A stretch of 64,000 nucleotides of DNA from Actinomadura coerulea. Lineage in GTDB: Bacteria; Actinomycetota; Actinomycetes; Streptosporangiales; Streptosporangiaceae. Both the position numbers and the translations under genes were made by a program. Positions within the stretch are counted from its first letter, which is position 1. The number at the start of each line of letters is the position of its first letter. Shown piece by piece: positions 53,338-62,772 of this stretch. The notes beneath the pieces were generated by a model, which saw nothing but the letters and a program-made list of their open reading frames with translations, searched no databases and was not told the DNA's origin. The DNA lies in assembly GCF_014208105.1 (NCBI RefSeq), contig NZ_JACHMQ010000001.1:5146001-5210000 (forward strand), read 5' to 3'.

Positions 53338-54708
53338 TCAGCGGGACCAGGGGCCTGTTACGGCGAACGTGGTGCCCGGGGTGTAGACGTTCACGTACAT
53401 CGTGCGCTCGTCGGGGGAGAACGTGACTCCGGCGAACTCGCCCCACTCCGGCTCGTCCTCGGTGCCGATGTTCTGGCGGTTGCGGGCCATCGGGTAGACC
53501 GTGCGGCGGCGGGAGACGCCGAAGACGTGCTGGGCGCCGTTGCCGTCCTCGCACACCATGAGGCCGCCCTGCGGCGCCAGGCAGATGTTGTCGGGCGACT
53601 CGCCGGGCTTCTCGACGTCGGTGTCCGGGCCGAACACGATGACGAGGGTGAGCCGGCGGTGGCGCGGCTCGTAGGACCACACCTGCCCGAAGTGGTCGGC
53701 CTGGGAGCCGTCCTTCTTCTTCGCGAAGCTCGACACGAAGTAGACGCGGTCGCCGCCCCAGTAGCAGCCCTCCAGCTTCTGGGCGTGGGTGATGCCGCCG
53801 GACCCGAAGTCCTGGAAGCGGATCGGCGTCTGCGCCGCGAGCGGGTCGGGCACCTTCTTCCACTCGACGTGGTCGAACACGGTGCCGGGCTCCTGCACGA
53901 CCGACAGGTCCGGGACGCCGGGAACGCACAGCGCCTCAAGCCGCCCGCCGGCCCGCAGGCTGCCGAAACCGCCGCGCGGCCGCTCCGGGTGGAACCGGTA
54001 GAACAGCCCGAACGGCTTCTCGAAGGCGTCCTCGGTCTCGTAGACGGTCCCGTCGCGCGGGTCGACGGCGACCGCCTCGTGCTGGAACCGGCCCATCGCG
54101 GTGAGGGGCTCGGGGACGGTGCGGCCCTGGTCGTACGGGTCGACCTCGAAGATGAACCCGTGGTCCTTGGTGTAGTTCCCGGTGCCGGCCTTGTCCTCGG
54201 TCTCCTCGCAGGTCAGCCAGGTGTGCCACGGGGTGGGGCCGCCCGCGCAGTTGACGGCCGTCCCGGCGATGGCGACGCGCTCGGTGTGCACGCGCCCGGC
54301 CGCGTCGACCTCCAGCGCGGTGCAGCCGCCGAGGCCGCCCGGGTCGTAGGTGACGCCCTCGACAGCCGGGACCCGGTGCTCGGCGGTCGGCCGGTTCTCG
54401 TGGTTGCGGACGAGCCACGTGCGGCCACGGCGCCCGGGGAAGGCCGCCATCCCGTCGCAGTGGCTCGGTACCGGGCCCTCTCCCGAGCGCAGCGGCTCCC
54501 CCTCGCGGGACAGGACGGTGTAGCGGAAGCCGCGCGGCAGGTCCAGCAGCCCCTTCGGGTCGGGCACGAGGGGCCCGTACCCGTCGTGGCCGCCGGTCGG
54601 GGCGGCGGACGCGCTTCCGGCGAACAACTGCTCCACGGCTCCGGTGAAGGCGATCCCCGCCCCCACCGCACCCGTCCTGGCGAGGAGCTGGCGGCGCGAA
54701 ACTGTCAT
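53338..54708 (-). CDS. PhoX-family alkaline phosphatase-like protein (DUF839), Tat-exported
   Basis: 456 residues. Twin-arginine signal SRRQLLARTGAVGAGIAF at the N-terminus followed by AXA-like cleavage (GSASAAP). The body is a PhoX/DUF839 propeller with NHENRPTAEHRV, NCAGGPTPWHTWLTCEETE, FQHEAVAVDP and DNICLAPQGGLMVCEDGNG. PhoX enzymes are Ca/Fe-dependent phosphomonoesterases secreted under phosphate limitation. ATG 54708 after GGGAG gives the Tat peptide at the very start. Convergent with coaA. Confidence 0.88.
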   Translation of the reverse strand: MTVSRRQLLARTGAVGAGIAFTGAVEQLFAGSASAAPTGGHDGYGPLVPDPKGLLDLPRGFRYTVLSREGEPLRSGEGPVPSHCDGMAAFPGRRGRTWLVRNHENRPTAEHRVPAVEGVTYDPGGLGGCTALEVDAAGRVHTERVAIAGTAVNCAGGPTPWHTWLTCEETEDKAGTGNYTKDHGFIFEVDPYDQGRTVPEPLTAMGRFQHEAVAVDPRDGTVYETEDAFEKPFGLFYRFHPERPRGGFGSLRAGGRLEALCVPGVPDLSVVQEPGTVFDHVEWKKVPDPLAAQTPIRFQDFGSGGITHAQKLEGCYWGGDRVYFVSSFAKKKDGSQADHFGQVWSYEPRHRRLTLVIVFGPDTDVEKPGESPDNICLAPQGGLMVCEDGNGAQHVFGVSRRRTVYPMARNRQNIGTEDEPEWGEFAGVTFSPDERTMYVNVYTPGTTFAVTGPWSR

Positions 54709-54729
54709 GAGCACACTCCCTGATGGATC

Positions 54730-54757
54730 GTTACAAGATCCTCTTGCCCGTTGTAAC
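54730..54757. promoter_or_regulatory. Inverted repeat in the phosphatase promoter region
   Basis: GTTACAA-N14-TTGTAAC, perfect 7-bp arms 22-49 bases before the phosphatase ATG, in an AT-rich patch. A GTTCACT unit (minus strand, 54773-54779) resembles one half of a streptomycete PHO box, but no clear direct repeat is seen. Confidence 0.45.
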
Positions 54758-54861
54758 ACGCGTCACATCGAAAGTGAACCGCCTCGGAGCCGGGCGAACC
54801 GTGGATCGGGGCGCGGCGTCTGAAGATCGATACTGTCCGTGCCTGCCGTGAAACTGGAGCG

Positions 54862-57078
54862 ATGACCGACATTCCCGGCGTCGAGGACGCCCCCATCAGC
54901 GCGCTGCCCCGCCTGCTCGTCGAACCGCCATGGAAGCGTCGGCCTCCCGCGAGTGCCGAACCGGTCGTTCTGAAGGGGTTGAAGCGGCCCAAGACGCCCA
55001 CGGTGGAGTCCTGGCCGCCCGGGTTGCGGGACGGGTGGTCGAAGACCCCGCACACGTTCCCGAAGGCGTACGAGCCGTTCCCCGAGGAGCCGGACTGGAA
55101 GGCTCTGGCCGAGCGGTTCCGCAGTGGCGAGATGCTGGAGTCCCCGCGGGGCGGGGACCGGCGCCGCGGCTACTACTGGCTGATGATGCAGGGTCCTGAC
55201 GACCTCGCCGACGAGCTTCTCGCCGACGAGCGCTACCACGACGACTGGAACAGCTACGTAGACGTGGTCCCGCTGAAGCACTTCGCCGCGCGTCGCGGCC
55301 TCGCCGCCCACCGGCTGCTGCTCAACGCGGCGAAGGGGCACATCTCCTGCGCGGCGGCGCTCGTCCCGTTCCTGGACGACGCCACCGCGCAGATCATGAT
55401 CGGCGCGCTCGGCCGGGTCGACGATGCCGCGCGGCTCTGGTTCACCTGGCACGGCGCCGGCGCGGCCCCGTTCGTCGTTCCGGAAGCACTGCGCAAGCCC
55501 GGACCCAAGCGCACGAAGGCCGAGCAGGGCCTCACGCTGATCGCCCGCGAGCACGGCAGCGGCTGCCTCGCGGACGCGGCGCGAGCCTACGGGGAGGAGG
55601 CGGTCGCGGCGATAGAGGCGCTGCGCACCGACCCCCTGGACCAGTACCCCGACGACCTGCCGGAGTGGAACGAGGAGACCGTCGGCAAGCTTCCGCGGCT
55701 GCTGCTGCGCGGCCGCGACAGGGCGCTGCCGGCGGAGGCCGTCCGCCACTTCGTGACGATGCTGCTGATCTCCACTCCGGAGGACCCGTACCCGGGCTGT
55801 GAGCAGGTCATCGAGCTGTGCGACCCGGCCTCCCTGACCGAGTTCGCCCTCGCCCTCAGCGTCCACGACCGGGGCAGCGGCCTGTGGGCGTCGCAAGGCG
55901 TGCAGTACGCCCTCCGGCGCCTCGGCGACGCGACGACGGCCGCCCGGCTGGCCGACCGGATGGTGCGCTGGGACAACTACTACACCTGGACGTTCAAGGG
56001 GTGGACGGCGCTCGGCGTCCTCATGGCGATCGACATGCCCGCCGACGACAGGCTGCGCCACCTGGACCGCATCGTCCGGCGGGGCGCCGACCCCAAGCAC
56101 CTGCGCCCCCGCGCGCAGGGCCTGCTGAACGCCGCCGCCCGGGAGCGCGGGCTGACCTCCGAGCAGCTGGCGGACCTGCTCGTCCCGGACCTCGGCCTGA
56201 ACGCCGAGGGGTCGATGACGCTCGACTACGGCACGCGCCGCTTCGTCGTCGGCTTCGACGAGCAGCTCAAGCCCTTCGTGGCCGACGAGGACGGCAAGCC
56301 CCGCACGACGCTGCCGAAGCCGGGCGTCAGGGACGACGAGACGCTCGCGCCGCTCGCCTACAAGCGGTTCGCCGACCTCAAGAAGGAGGCCCGGGCGGTC
56401 GCCGCCGACCAGATCAAGCGGCTGGAGAAGGCCATGGTGGCCGGGCGCTCCTGGGCGCCCGGGGAGTTCCGCTCGGTCTTCGCGGGTCACCCGCTGATGC
56501 GCCACATCGCGCGCCGCCTGGTGTGGTCGGCGGACGGCACCGCGTTCCGGGTCGCCGAGGACGGCACGCTCGCCGACGTCCACGACGACGAGTACGTCCT
56601 CCCGCAGGACGCCCGCGTGACGCTCCCCCACCCGGTCCTGCTCGGGAAGGACACCGCGGCGGCCTGGGCGTCGGTCTTCGGCGACTACGAGATCCTCCAG
56701 CCGTTCCCGCAGCTCGGACGCCCCGTCCACGAGCTGGAGGACGGCGAGCGCGACGCCAGTCGGCTGGCCCGCTTCGAGGGGGTCACCGCCCATTTCGGCA
56801 AGTTCATGGGCATGACGTCCCGGGGCTGGGAGCTGGGCGACAAGGAGACCGGCGGGTTCCGCCGCCAGGTCAACCTGATCACCCCGGACGACCGGCACGT
56901 GATGGTCGCGTTCGAGCCCGGCATCCGCGTCCTGGACCCCGAGGAGTTCGCGGAGCAGAAGATCGAGCGCGTCATGCTGATGACGGGCCGCTACTCCGGG
57001 AAGGCGCATCCCTTCGGCGCGCTCGACCCGGTCACCGCGTCGGAGATGCTCGCCGAGCTGGCCCGCCTCACCGCCTGA
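54862..57078 (+). CDS. DUF4132 domain-containing protein
   Basis: 738 residues, predicted soluble and mostly helical. The C-terminal ~250 residues (DLLVPDLGLNAEGSMTLDYGTRRFVVGFDEQLKPFV, LPHPVLLGKDTAAAW, YEILQPFPQLGRP) match the DUF4132 family, which includes the E. coli MolR/YehI-like proteins; the N-terminal part resembles HEAT-like repeats of the same proteins. No catalytic motif is apparent. ATG start after TGGAGCG. Divergent from the phosphatase and followed closely by a perfect 30-bp palindrome. Function unknown. Confidence 0.85.
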   Translation: MTDIPGVEDAPISALPRLLVEPPWKRRPPASAEPVVLKGLKRPKTPTVESWPPGLRDGWSKTPHTFPKAYEPFPEEPDWKALAERFRSGEMLESPRGGDRRRGYYWLMMQGPDDLADELLADERYHDDWNSYVDVVPLKHFAARRGLAAHRLLLNAAKGHISCAAALVPFLDDATAQIMIGALGRVDDAARLWFTWHGAGAAPFVVPEALRKPGPKRTKAEQGLTLIAREHGSGCLADAARAYGEEAVAAIEALRTDPLDQYPDDLPEWNEETVGKLPRLLLRGRDRALPAEAVRHFVTMLLISTPEDPYPGCEQVIELCDPASLTEFALALSVHDRGSGLWASQGVQYALRRLGDATTAARLADRMVRWDNYYTWTFKGWTALGVLMAIDMPADDRLRHLDRIVRRGADPKHLRPRAQGLLNAAARERGLTSEQLADLLVPDLGLNAEGSMTLDYGTRRFVVGFDEQLKPFVADEDGKPRTTLPKPGVRDDETLAPLAYKRFADLKKEARAVAADQIKRLEKAMVAGRSWAPGEFRSVFAGHPLMRHIARRLVWSADGTAFRVAEDGTLADVHDDEYVLPQDARVTLPHPVLLGKDTAAAWASVFGDYEILQPFPQLGRPVHELEDGERDASRLARFEGVTAHFGKFMGMTSRGWELGDKETGGFRRQVNLITPDDRHVMVAFEPGIRVLDPEEFAEQKIERVMLMTGRYSGKAHPFGALDPVTASEMLAELARLTA

Positions 57079-57092
57079 CCCGCGGACCGGCG

Positions 57093-57122
57093 CCTTCCGT
57101 CCACCGATCGGTGGACGGAAGG
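57093..57122. promoter_or_regulatory. Perfect 30-bp palindrome without spacer
   Basis: Bases 57093-57107 (CCTTCCGTCCACCGA) are the exact complement of 57108-57122. It lies 14 bases after the DUF4132 stop and 53 bases before the MMPL start. It could be a terminator hairpin, an operator for the MMPL gene (the core TCCACCGATCGGTGGA has the size of a dimeric regulator site), or both. Confidence 0.75.
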
Positions 57123-57175
57123 TTCCACCGGTCGAGGCTCATGCGCGCCGGGGCCCCGCGGCCAGCATTTCGGGT

Positions 57176-59344
57176 ATGACGGATCTACTCGTACGCATGG
57201 CCCGGTGGAGCGCCGGGCATCCCTGGCGCGGCATGGCGGCCTGGCTGCTGTTCGTGGTGCTGTGCCTCGGCATCGGCGTCGCGGCCGGCGGGCACGCGGC
57301 GACGACCGAGGACTTCCGGATCGGCGAGGCCGGCCGGGGTGAGGCGATCGCCGCCGAGGGCGGGCTCCAGCAGAGGCCCGTCGAGCGCGTGCTGGTCACC
57401 GGCGGGGGCGCGGCCGCCGACGCGGCGGCGCGGGACGCCGCCGCGCGGATGGGGCGCCTGCCCGAGGTCGCGTCCGTGTCGGCGCCCGTACGGTCGAAGG
57501 ACGGCTCGGCGGTACGCGTCGACGTGACGCTGAAGGGCTCCGAACTCCAGGGCAAGGAGCACGTCGAGCCGCTGCGGGCCGAGACCGCCGCGGTCCAGGC
57601 CGCGCACCCGGACGTGCGGGTGGAGGAGACCGGCGGCCCGTCCATCAGCAAGGGCGTGGGCGAGCTGCGCGACGACGACCTCGCCCGAACCGAGATGATC
57701 GCGTTGCCGATCACCCTGGTCACGCTGCTGCTGGTGTTCGGCTCGTTCGCGGTGGCGGTCGTGCCGGTGGTGCTCGCGCTGACCTCGATCGCGGCGGCGA
57801 TCGGCCTGTCGATGCTCGCCTCGCACGTCTTCCCGGACGCCGGGGTGGGCGCCAGCGTGATCCTGCTGATCGGCATGGCGGTCGGTGTCGACTACACCCT
57901 CTTCTACCTCAAGCGGGAACGCGAGGAGCGGGCCCGCTCGGGCGGCCGGCTGGACGCGCGGGCGGCCGTGGAGACCGCCGCGGCGACGTCGGGGCGCTCG
58001 GTGGTGGTGTCCGGGCTGGCGGTCGCCGCGTCCAGCGCGACCCTCTACCTGGCCGACGACGTGATCTTCTCCTCGATCGCGACCGCGGCGATCGTGGTCA
58101 CGCTCATCGCCGTCGTCAGCTCGCTGACCGTCCTCCCGGCGGTGCTGGCCAAGCTCGGCGGATGGGCCGAGCGGCGGGCCGTCCGGCGCGGGCGGGCGCC
58201 GAAGCCGCCGCGGACCGGCGGCGGCCGGATCACCCGGGCGATGCTGCGTCCCACCGGAAGGCACCCGGCCGCGACGCTGGCCGTGACCGTGACGGCGATG
58301 CTGGCGCTGACCGCGCCGCTGCTGAGCATCGACCTCACCGACATGGGCCGCGACAGCCACCCGCGCGAGATCCCGGCGATGCGGACCTACGACCGGCTGA
58401 ACGCGGCGTTCCCGGAGCTGAAGGCCATGCACCAGATCGTCGTCAGGGCCGACGCCGGACGCGCCGGCGAGGTGACCGCGTCCCTGCGCGCCCTGGCGGA
58501 ACGGGCCAAGGCCGACCCTCTGCTCGCCGGGACGTCCGAGCTGCGCACCTCGCCCGACGGGCGGATCAGCCTGCTCGAACTCGCGGTGCCGCACCACGTG
58601 TCCACCGACGCGGCGCGGCGCTCCCTGGAGCGGGTCCGCGGCGAGTACGTCCCCGAGACCGTCGGGAAGCTCGGCGCGGAGACCGCCGTGACCGGGGACG
58701 TGGCACGCTACGCCGACTATCCCGAGCACCAGGAGAGCAAGCTGCCGTTCGTCATCGGGGCGCTGCTGCTGGTGACGTTCGCGATGACCGTGTGGGCGTT
58801 CCGCTCCGTCGTCCTCGGGCTGATCGGCGTGGTGCTGAACCTGCTGTCGGCCGGCGCCTCCCTCGGCCTGCTCACCCTGGTGTTCCAGGGGACGTGGGCG
58901 GAGGGGCCGCTCGGCTTCACCTCCACCGGCTCGGTCGGCTCCCGCGTCCCGCTGTTCCTGCTGGTGATCCTGTTCGGGCTGTCGATGGACTACCAGGTGT
59001 TCGTGATCAGCCGGATCCGGGAGGCGGCGCTGCGCGGCGTCCCGACCCGGCAGGCGGTGCTGGACGGGGTCGGCGGCTCGGCGAGCGTGGTGACCAGCGC
59101 CGCGTTCGTCATGGTCACGGTGTTCGGCGGCTTCGCCACCGTCCACATCATGGAGCTGAAGCAGATGGGCTTCGCGCTGGCCGTGGCGGTGCTCCTGGAC
59201 GCGGCCGTCATCCGGATCACGGTCCTGCCCGCCCTGATGCTGCTGCTCGGCGACCGGTGCTGGTGGCCCGGCGGGCGGCGCCGGCCCGGCGCCCGCCGGA
59301 CGCCGGACGGCGAGGCCGGGGCCCTGCCGCAGACCATAGGCTGA
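57176..59344 (+). CDS. MMPL/RND-family transporter
   Basis: 722 residues. Two repeats, each a transmembrane helix, a large extracytoplasmic loop and a 5-6-helix bundle. The first helix is GMAAWLLFVVLCLGIGVAAG. Bundles carry the proton-relay region ILLIGMAVGVDYTLFYLKRERE and the equivalent ILFGLSMDYQVFVISRIREA, with Asp-Tyr pairs as in MmpL3. Likely a proton-driven lipid or drug exporter. ATG start preceded by a poor ribosome-binding site. It is followed within 5 bases by a histidine kinase, so it is part of its operon. Confidence 0.92.
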   Translation: MTDLLVRMARWSAGHPWRGMAAWLLFVVLCLGIGVAAGGHAATTEDFRIGEAGRGEAIAAEGGLQQRPVERVLVTGGGAAADAAARDAAARMGRLPEVASVSAPVRSKDGSAVRVDVTLKGSELQGKEHVEPLRAETAAVQAAHPDVRVEETGGPSISKGVGELRDDDLARTEMIALPITLVTLLLVFGSFAVAVVPVVLALTSIAAAIGLSMLASHVFPDAGVGASVILLIGMAVGVDYTLFYLKREREERARSGGRLDARAAVETAAATSGRSVVVSGLAVAASSATLYLADDVIFSSIATAAIVVTLIAVVSSLTVLPAVLAKLGGWAERRAVRRGRAPKPPRTGGGRITRAMLRPTGRHPAATLAVTVTAMLALTAPLLSIDLTDMGRDSHPREIPAMRTYDRLNAAFPELKAMHQIVVRADAGRAGEVTASLRALAERAKADPLLAGTSELRTSPDGRISLLELAVPHHVSTDAARRSLERVRGEYVPETVGKLGAETAVTGDVARYADYPEHQESKLPFVIGALLLVTFAMTVWAFRSVVLGLIGVVLNLLSAGASLGLLTLVFQGTWAEGPLGFTSTGSVGSRVPLFLLVILFGLSMDYQVFVISRIREAALRGVPTRQAVLDGVGGSASVVTSAAFVMVTVFGGFATVHIMELKQMGFALAVAVLLDAAVIRITVLPALMLLLGDRCWWPGGRRRPGARRTPDGEAGALPQTIG

Positions 59345-59349
59345 CCGGC

Positions 59350-60519
59350 ATGGTTCAGCCCGGTGAACGCCCCCAGGTGCGGGCGCTCCGCAGGTGGTAC
59401 GCCGCCGCCTGGATCCTTTTCGGACTGGTCCCGCCCGCCCTGGCGGTGGCCGACCAGCCGGACGGCACCCGGGCTCCCACGCTGGCGCTGCTGTCCGCGC
59501 TCGGGCTCTGCTACCCGATCACGGAGACGTTCCCCGGGAACCCGGTGACGCGCCGGAACGCGTTCCTCGGCGCGCTGATCGCGGGGATCGGCGCCGTCTC
59601 CTACCTGATGGGCGGCGCCGCGTCCCTGCTCATCACGTCCCTCCCGCACTTCTGGATCCTCGCGGGGACCCCGCGGCGCGCGGTGCTGCTCAGCGGCGCC
59701 GCCGCCGCGGCCGCGGTCGCCGGCGACGCCGCCCGGGGCGTCCCGGACGGGGAGCCGCTCACCGGCAACTCGATCGCCGCGCTGATCGGGTACGCGGCGG
59801 GCGTCCTGCTCGGGCTGTGGATGCACCGGGTCGTCGGGCAGCACGACGAGCGCGCCCGGCTCCTCGAAGCCGACCTGGCCGAGGCCGAGCGCCGCCTCGC
59901 CGAGGCGCAGCGCCGGCAGGGGGCCGCCGACGAGCGCGAACGGATCGCCCGCGAGATCCACGACACGCTCGCGCAGGGGTTCGCGTCCATCGTCGTCCTG
60001 GCGGAGGCGGCCCGCGACGGCCTGCGCTCCGACCCGGACCGCAGCGGCCGCCAGCTCGTGTCGATCGAGCAGACGGCGCGGGAGAACCTCGCCGAGGCCC
60101 GCGTCCTCGTCGGGGCGGCGTCGCAGGGCAGCGTCGCGCCCGCGTCGGTCGCCCGGACCCTGCGCCGCACCCTCGACCGGTTCGCCGAGGACACCGGGCT
60201 CACCGTGCACGCCGAGCTGCCCGACGTCGAGTGCGACCAGACGACCCGGATCGCGCTGCTGCGCTGCACGCAGGAGTCGCTCGCCAACGTCCGCAAGCAC
60301 GCCGCCGCCTCCACGGTCGGCGTCGTCCTCGAACGGCACCCGCACGGCGTCGAGCTGGAGATCACCGATGACGGGCGCGGCTTCGCGGTGGCCGGGTCGC
60401 GCGGCTTCGGCCTCGACGGCATGCGCCGCCGCCTCGCCGAACTGGGCGGCGAGCTCACCGTGACCAGCTCCCCCGGCGAGGGCACCCGGATCCTCGCCAT
60501 GATCCCCGCGAGGGCGTGA
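59350..60519 (+). CDS. NarL-type sensor histidine kinase
   Basis: 389 residues. The N-terminal sensor has five or so transmembrane helices (1-~160) and no large extracytoplasmic domain. A coiled linker (LLEADLAEAERRLAEAQRRQG) precedes HisKA_3 with the phosphorylated His204 in ERERIAREIHDTLAQGF. A HATPase_c domain has NVRKHAAAS and DDGRGF. Intramembrane sensing of envelope stress is typical of this group. ATG start 5 bases after the transporter stop. Confidence 0.93.
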   Translation: MVQPGERPQVRALRRWYAAAWILFGLVPPALAVADQPDGTRAPTLALLSALGLCYPITETFPGNPVTRRNAFLGALIAGIGAVSYLMGGAASLLITSLPHFWILAGTPRRAVLLSGAAAAAAVAGDAARGVPDGEPLTGNSIAALIGYAAGVLLGLWMHRVVGQHDERARLLEADLAEAERRLAEAQRRQGAADERERIAREIHDTLAQGFASIVVLAEAARDGLRSDPDRSGRQLVSIEQTARENLAEARVLVGAASQGSVAPASVARTLRRTLDRFAEDTGLTVHAELPDVECDQTTRIALLRCTQESLANVRKHAAASTVGVVLERHPHGVELEITDDGRGFAVAGSRGFGLDGMRRRLAELGGELTVTSSPGEGTRILAMIPARA

Positions 60520-60520
60520 G

Positions 60521-61147
60521 ATGACCGCGAAACTCAGGATCATCGTGGTGGACGACCACACCGTCATGCGCGCGGGCGTCGTCGCGCTGCTGGCCGCCGA
60601 TCCCGGCATCGAGATCGTCGGCGAGGCGGGCGACGGCCGCGAGGCGATCGCCCTGGCCGAGCGCCTGCGGCCCGACGTCGCGCTGCTCGACCTGCGGATG
60701 CCCGTGCTGGACGGCGTCGCGGCCACCGGCGAGATCGGCCGCCTCGGCACCCGCGTCCTCGTCCTCACCACCTACGACACCGACACCGAGATCGAGCGCG
60801 CGATCGAGGCCGGGGCCGTCGGCTACCTGCTGAAGGACACCACCCGCGACCAGCTGGCCGACGCCGTCCGCGCGGCGGCGCGCGGCGAGACCGTCCTCGC
60901 GCCGCGCGTGGCCGAGAAGCTCGTCGCCCGGATGCGCCGCCCCGAGCCGGCCGCGCTGACCGCCCGGGAGATCGAGGTTCTCCGGGCGGTCGCCGACGGA
61001 CTGTCCAACGCCGAGATCGGGCGGCGGCTCGTCATCGCGGAGGCCACCGTCAAGACGCACCTGCTCCGCGTCTTCGCGAAGCTGGACGTCGGCGACCGCA
61101 CGCACGCCGTCGTCGTCGCCATGGACCGCGGCCTCCTCACCCGCTAG
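60521..61147 (+). CDS. NarL/LuxR-type response regulator
   Basis: 208 residues. Receiver domain with acidic pair Asp11/Asp12, phosphoacceptor Asp57 in LLDLRMP and Lys in YLLKDTT. LuxR-type HTH in LTAREIEVLRAVADGLSNAEIGRRLVIAEATVKTHLLRVFAKL. It starts one base after the kinase stop, so it is a cognate pair. It probably controls the MMPL gene and perhaps the convergent ABC operon. Confidence 0.95.
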   Translation: MTAKLRIIVVDDHTVMRAGVVALLAADPGIEIVGEAGDGREAIALAERLRPDVALLDLRMPVLDGVAATGEIGRLGTRVLVLTTYDTDTEIERAIEAGAVGYLLKDTTRDQLADAVRAAARGETVLAPRVAEKLVARMRRPEPAALTAREIEVLRAVADGLSNAEIGRRLVIAEATVKTHLLRVFAKLDVGDRTHAVVVAMDRGLLTR

Positions 61148-61864
61148 CTAGTCGGCGCTGGCGACGGGCAGGGAGCGGAGCCGGAAGGTGGCGAGGAACG
61201 CCGCGACCAGCGTCACCGCGACCAGCAGCCCGACCGCCACGGGCAGGTCCACGGTCGACCTCACCGGCGACGCGCCGGTCAGCGCGTCCGCGACCGACAG
61301 GCACCACTGCTGGATGGACGCCGACTTGGCGCCCGGCGCGAAGTTGCCGAGCAGCGACTCCCACACCAGCGCGTACAGCAGGCCGATCGTGACGGCGTTG
61401 CGGCTCGCGACGGCCAGAGCGACGAACACCGCGCTGTAGACGACACCGCCGACCAGAACGCCGACCGCGAACGCCGGCGTCAGCTGCGCGGTCGTCCCCG
61501 TGAGGATCAGCCCCGCCAGCAGCGTCGGCACCGCCGCGAACGCCGTCACCAGCACGATCGCCACGACCAGCTTCGTCAGCACGATCACCTCGCGCGGGAT
61601 CGGCTTGGTCAGCACGTACATGATCTGGCCGTCGTCGATCTCCGGGCCGATCACCCCGGTCCCGGCGATCAGCGCGAGCAGCGGCAGCAGCGTCGCCAGG
61701 CCGAACTTCTGCAGGACGTTCGCCGAGACGTCCAGGTCGTCGTTGCCGGTCACCTTCAGCGCCACCGCCAGCACCAGCAGGAGCAGCGGCAGCCCCAGCA
61801 GGAGCAGCGCGCGCTTGCGTCCGAGCATCGCCCGGAACGTGATCATCGCGATCGTGCCATTCAT
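61148..61864 (-). CDS. ABC transporter permease (second pair)
   Basis: 238 residues with about six transmembrane helices (ALLLLGLPLLLLVLAVAL, LLPLLALIAGTGVIG, LVVAIVLVTAFAAVPTLLAGLIL and others). EIDDGQIMYVLTKPI after helix 2 resembles NosY/ABC-2 type permeases. ATG start overlaps the ATPase stop (ATGA). Last gene of a four-gene operon. Its stop abuts the stop of the convergent response regulator. Confidence 0.9.
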   Translation of the reverse strand: MNGTIAMITFRAMLGRKRALLLLGLPLLLLVLAVALKVTGNDDLDVSANVLQKFGLATLLPLLALIAGTGVIGPEIDDGQIMYVLTKPIPREVIVLTKLVVAIVLVTAFAAVPTLLAGLILTGTTAQLTPAFAVGVLVGGVVYSAVFVALAVASRNAVTIGLLYALVWESLLGNFAPGAKSASIQQWCLSVADALTGASPVRSTVDLPVAVGLLVAVTLVAAFLATFRLRSLPVASAD

Positions 61865-62772
61865 CGGGCCACCAGGTAGGAGAAGACGCTTTCGAGGGAC
61901 TCGTCGGACGGGGAGACCTCCCACAGGCGCACGCCGGCGTCCCGCGAGACCTGCGGCAGCAGCCAGGTGAAGCGCTGGAAGTCGACCGCCTCGACCCGCA
62001 GGCCCTTGTCGGTGAGCTGGACGCTGCGGGCCGACCCGTCGGCGATGACGGCGGCGGCGAGCCGCCGGTCGTCGGACGAGCGGACGAGGAAGATGTGCGG
62101 CCGGTCGGTCATCAGCCGCCGGATCTTGCGGAAGTCGCCGGACGCCGCGTGCCGCCCCGCCACGATCACCTCGATGTGGCTGGCGAGCCGCTCCACCTCC
62201 TCCAGGATGTGCGAGGAGAACAGGATCGTGCGGCCCTCGGCGGCCATCCGCTGGATGAGGTCCATCAGCTGGAGCCGCTGCCGCGGGTCCATGCCGTTGA
62301 ACGGCTCGTCGAGCAGCAGCACGGGCGGGTCGTGCACCAGCGCCGACGCCATCTTGATGCGCTGCTTCATGCCCTTGGAGTAGTTGCCGATGGGGCGCCC
62401 GGCCGCGTAGTCCATCTCCACCAGGCCGATCGCGCGGCGGGCCGCGGCGCGCGGATCGGGCAGCTTGTGCAGTTTGGCCATCGCGAGGATGAACTGCTCG
62501 CCCGTGAGGAAGTCGTAGGCGGACTCCCGCTCGGGCACGAGCCCGAGGCTGCGGTACACGCCCGGGTTGCGCCAGATCGGCGTCCCGTCGAGCGTGACGG
62601 AGCCGGACGACGGCGCGAGGAACCCGCCCATCATGTGGATGAGCGTCGACTTGCCCGCCCCGTTCGGGCCGAGGAGCCCGGTGACGCCCGGCCCGACCTT
62701 CATCGTCACGCCGTTGACGGCGACGACGTTCCCGTACCACCGGGACACGTTCTCCAGTACCAGCTCACTCAT
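61861..62772 (-). CDS. ABC transporter ATP-binding protein (second pair)
   Basis: 303 residues. Walker A GPNGAGKST, a degenerate signature YSKGMKQRIK in place of LSGGQ, Walker B VLLLDEPFNGMDP and switch His in SSHILEE. The C-terminal ~90 residues are an accessory domain also seen in the other ATPase of this operon. ATG overlaps the stop of the upstream permease by one base (TAATG). Confidence 0.93.
   Translation of the reverse strand: MSELVLENVSRWYGNVVAVNGVTMKVGPGVTGLLGPNGAGKSTLIHMMGGFLAPSSGSVTLDGTPIWRNPGVYRSLGLVPERESAYDFLTGEQFILAMAKLHKLPDPRAAARRAIGLVEMDYAAGRPIGNYSKGMKQRIKMASALVHDPPVLLLDEPFNGMDPRQRLQLMDLIQRMAAEGRTILFSSHILEEVERLASHIEVIVAGRHAASGDFRKIRRLMTDRPHIFLVRSSDDRRLAAAVIADGSARSVQLTDKGLRVEAVDFQRFTWLLPQVSRDAGVRLWEVSPSDESLESVFSYLVAR

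Noticed and set aside
58162..60519. Histidine kinase with a ~400-residue N-terminal extension
   Set aside because: The extension is MMPL coding sequence in another frame; ATG 59350 gives a normal kinase.
61148..62740. ATPase-permease fusion frame
   Set aside because: The first part is the ATPase gene out of frame; the permease starts at ATG 61864 with a 4-base overlap.
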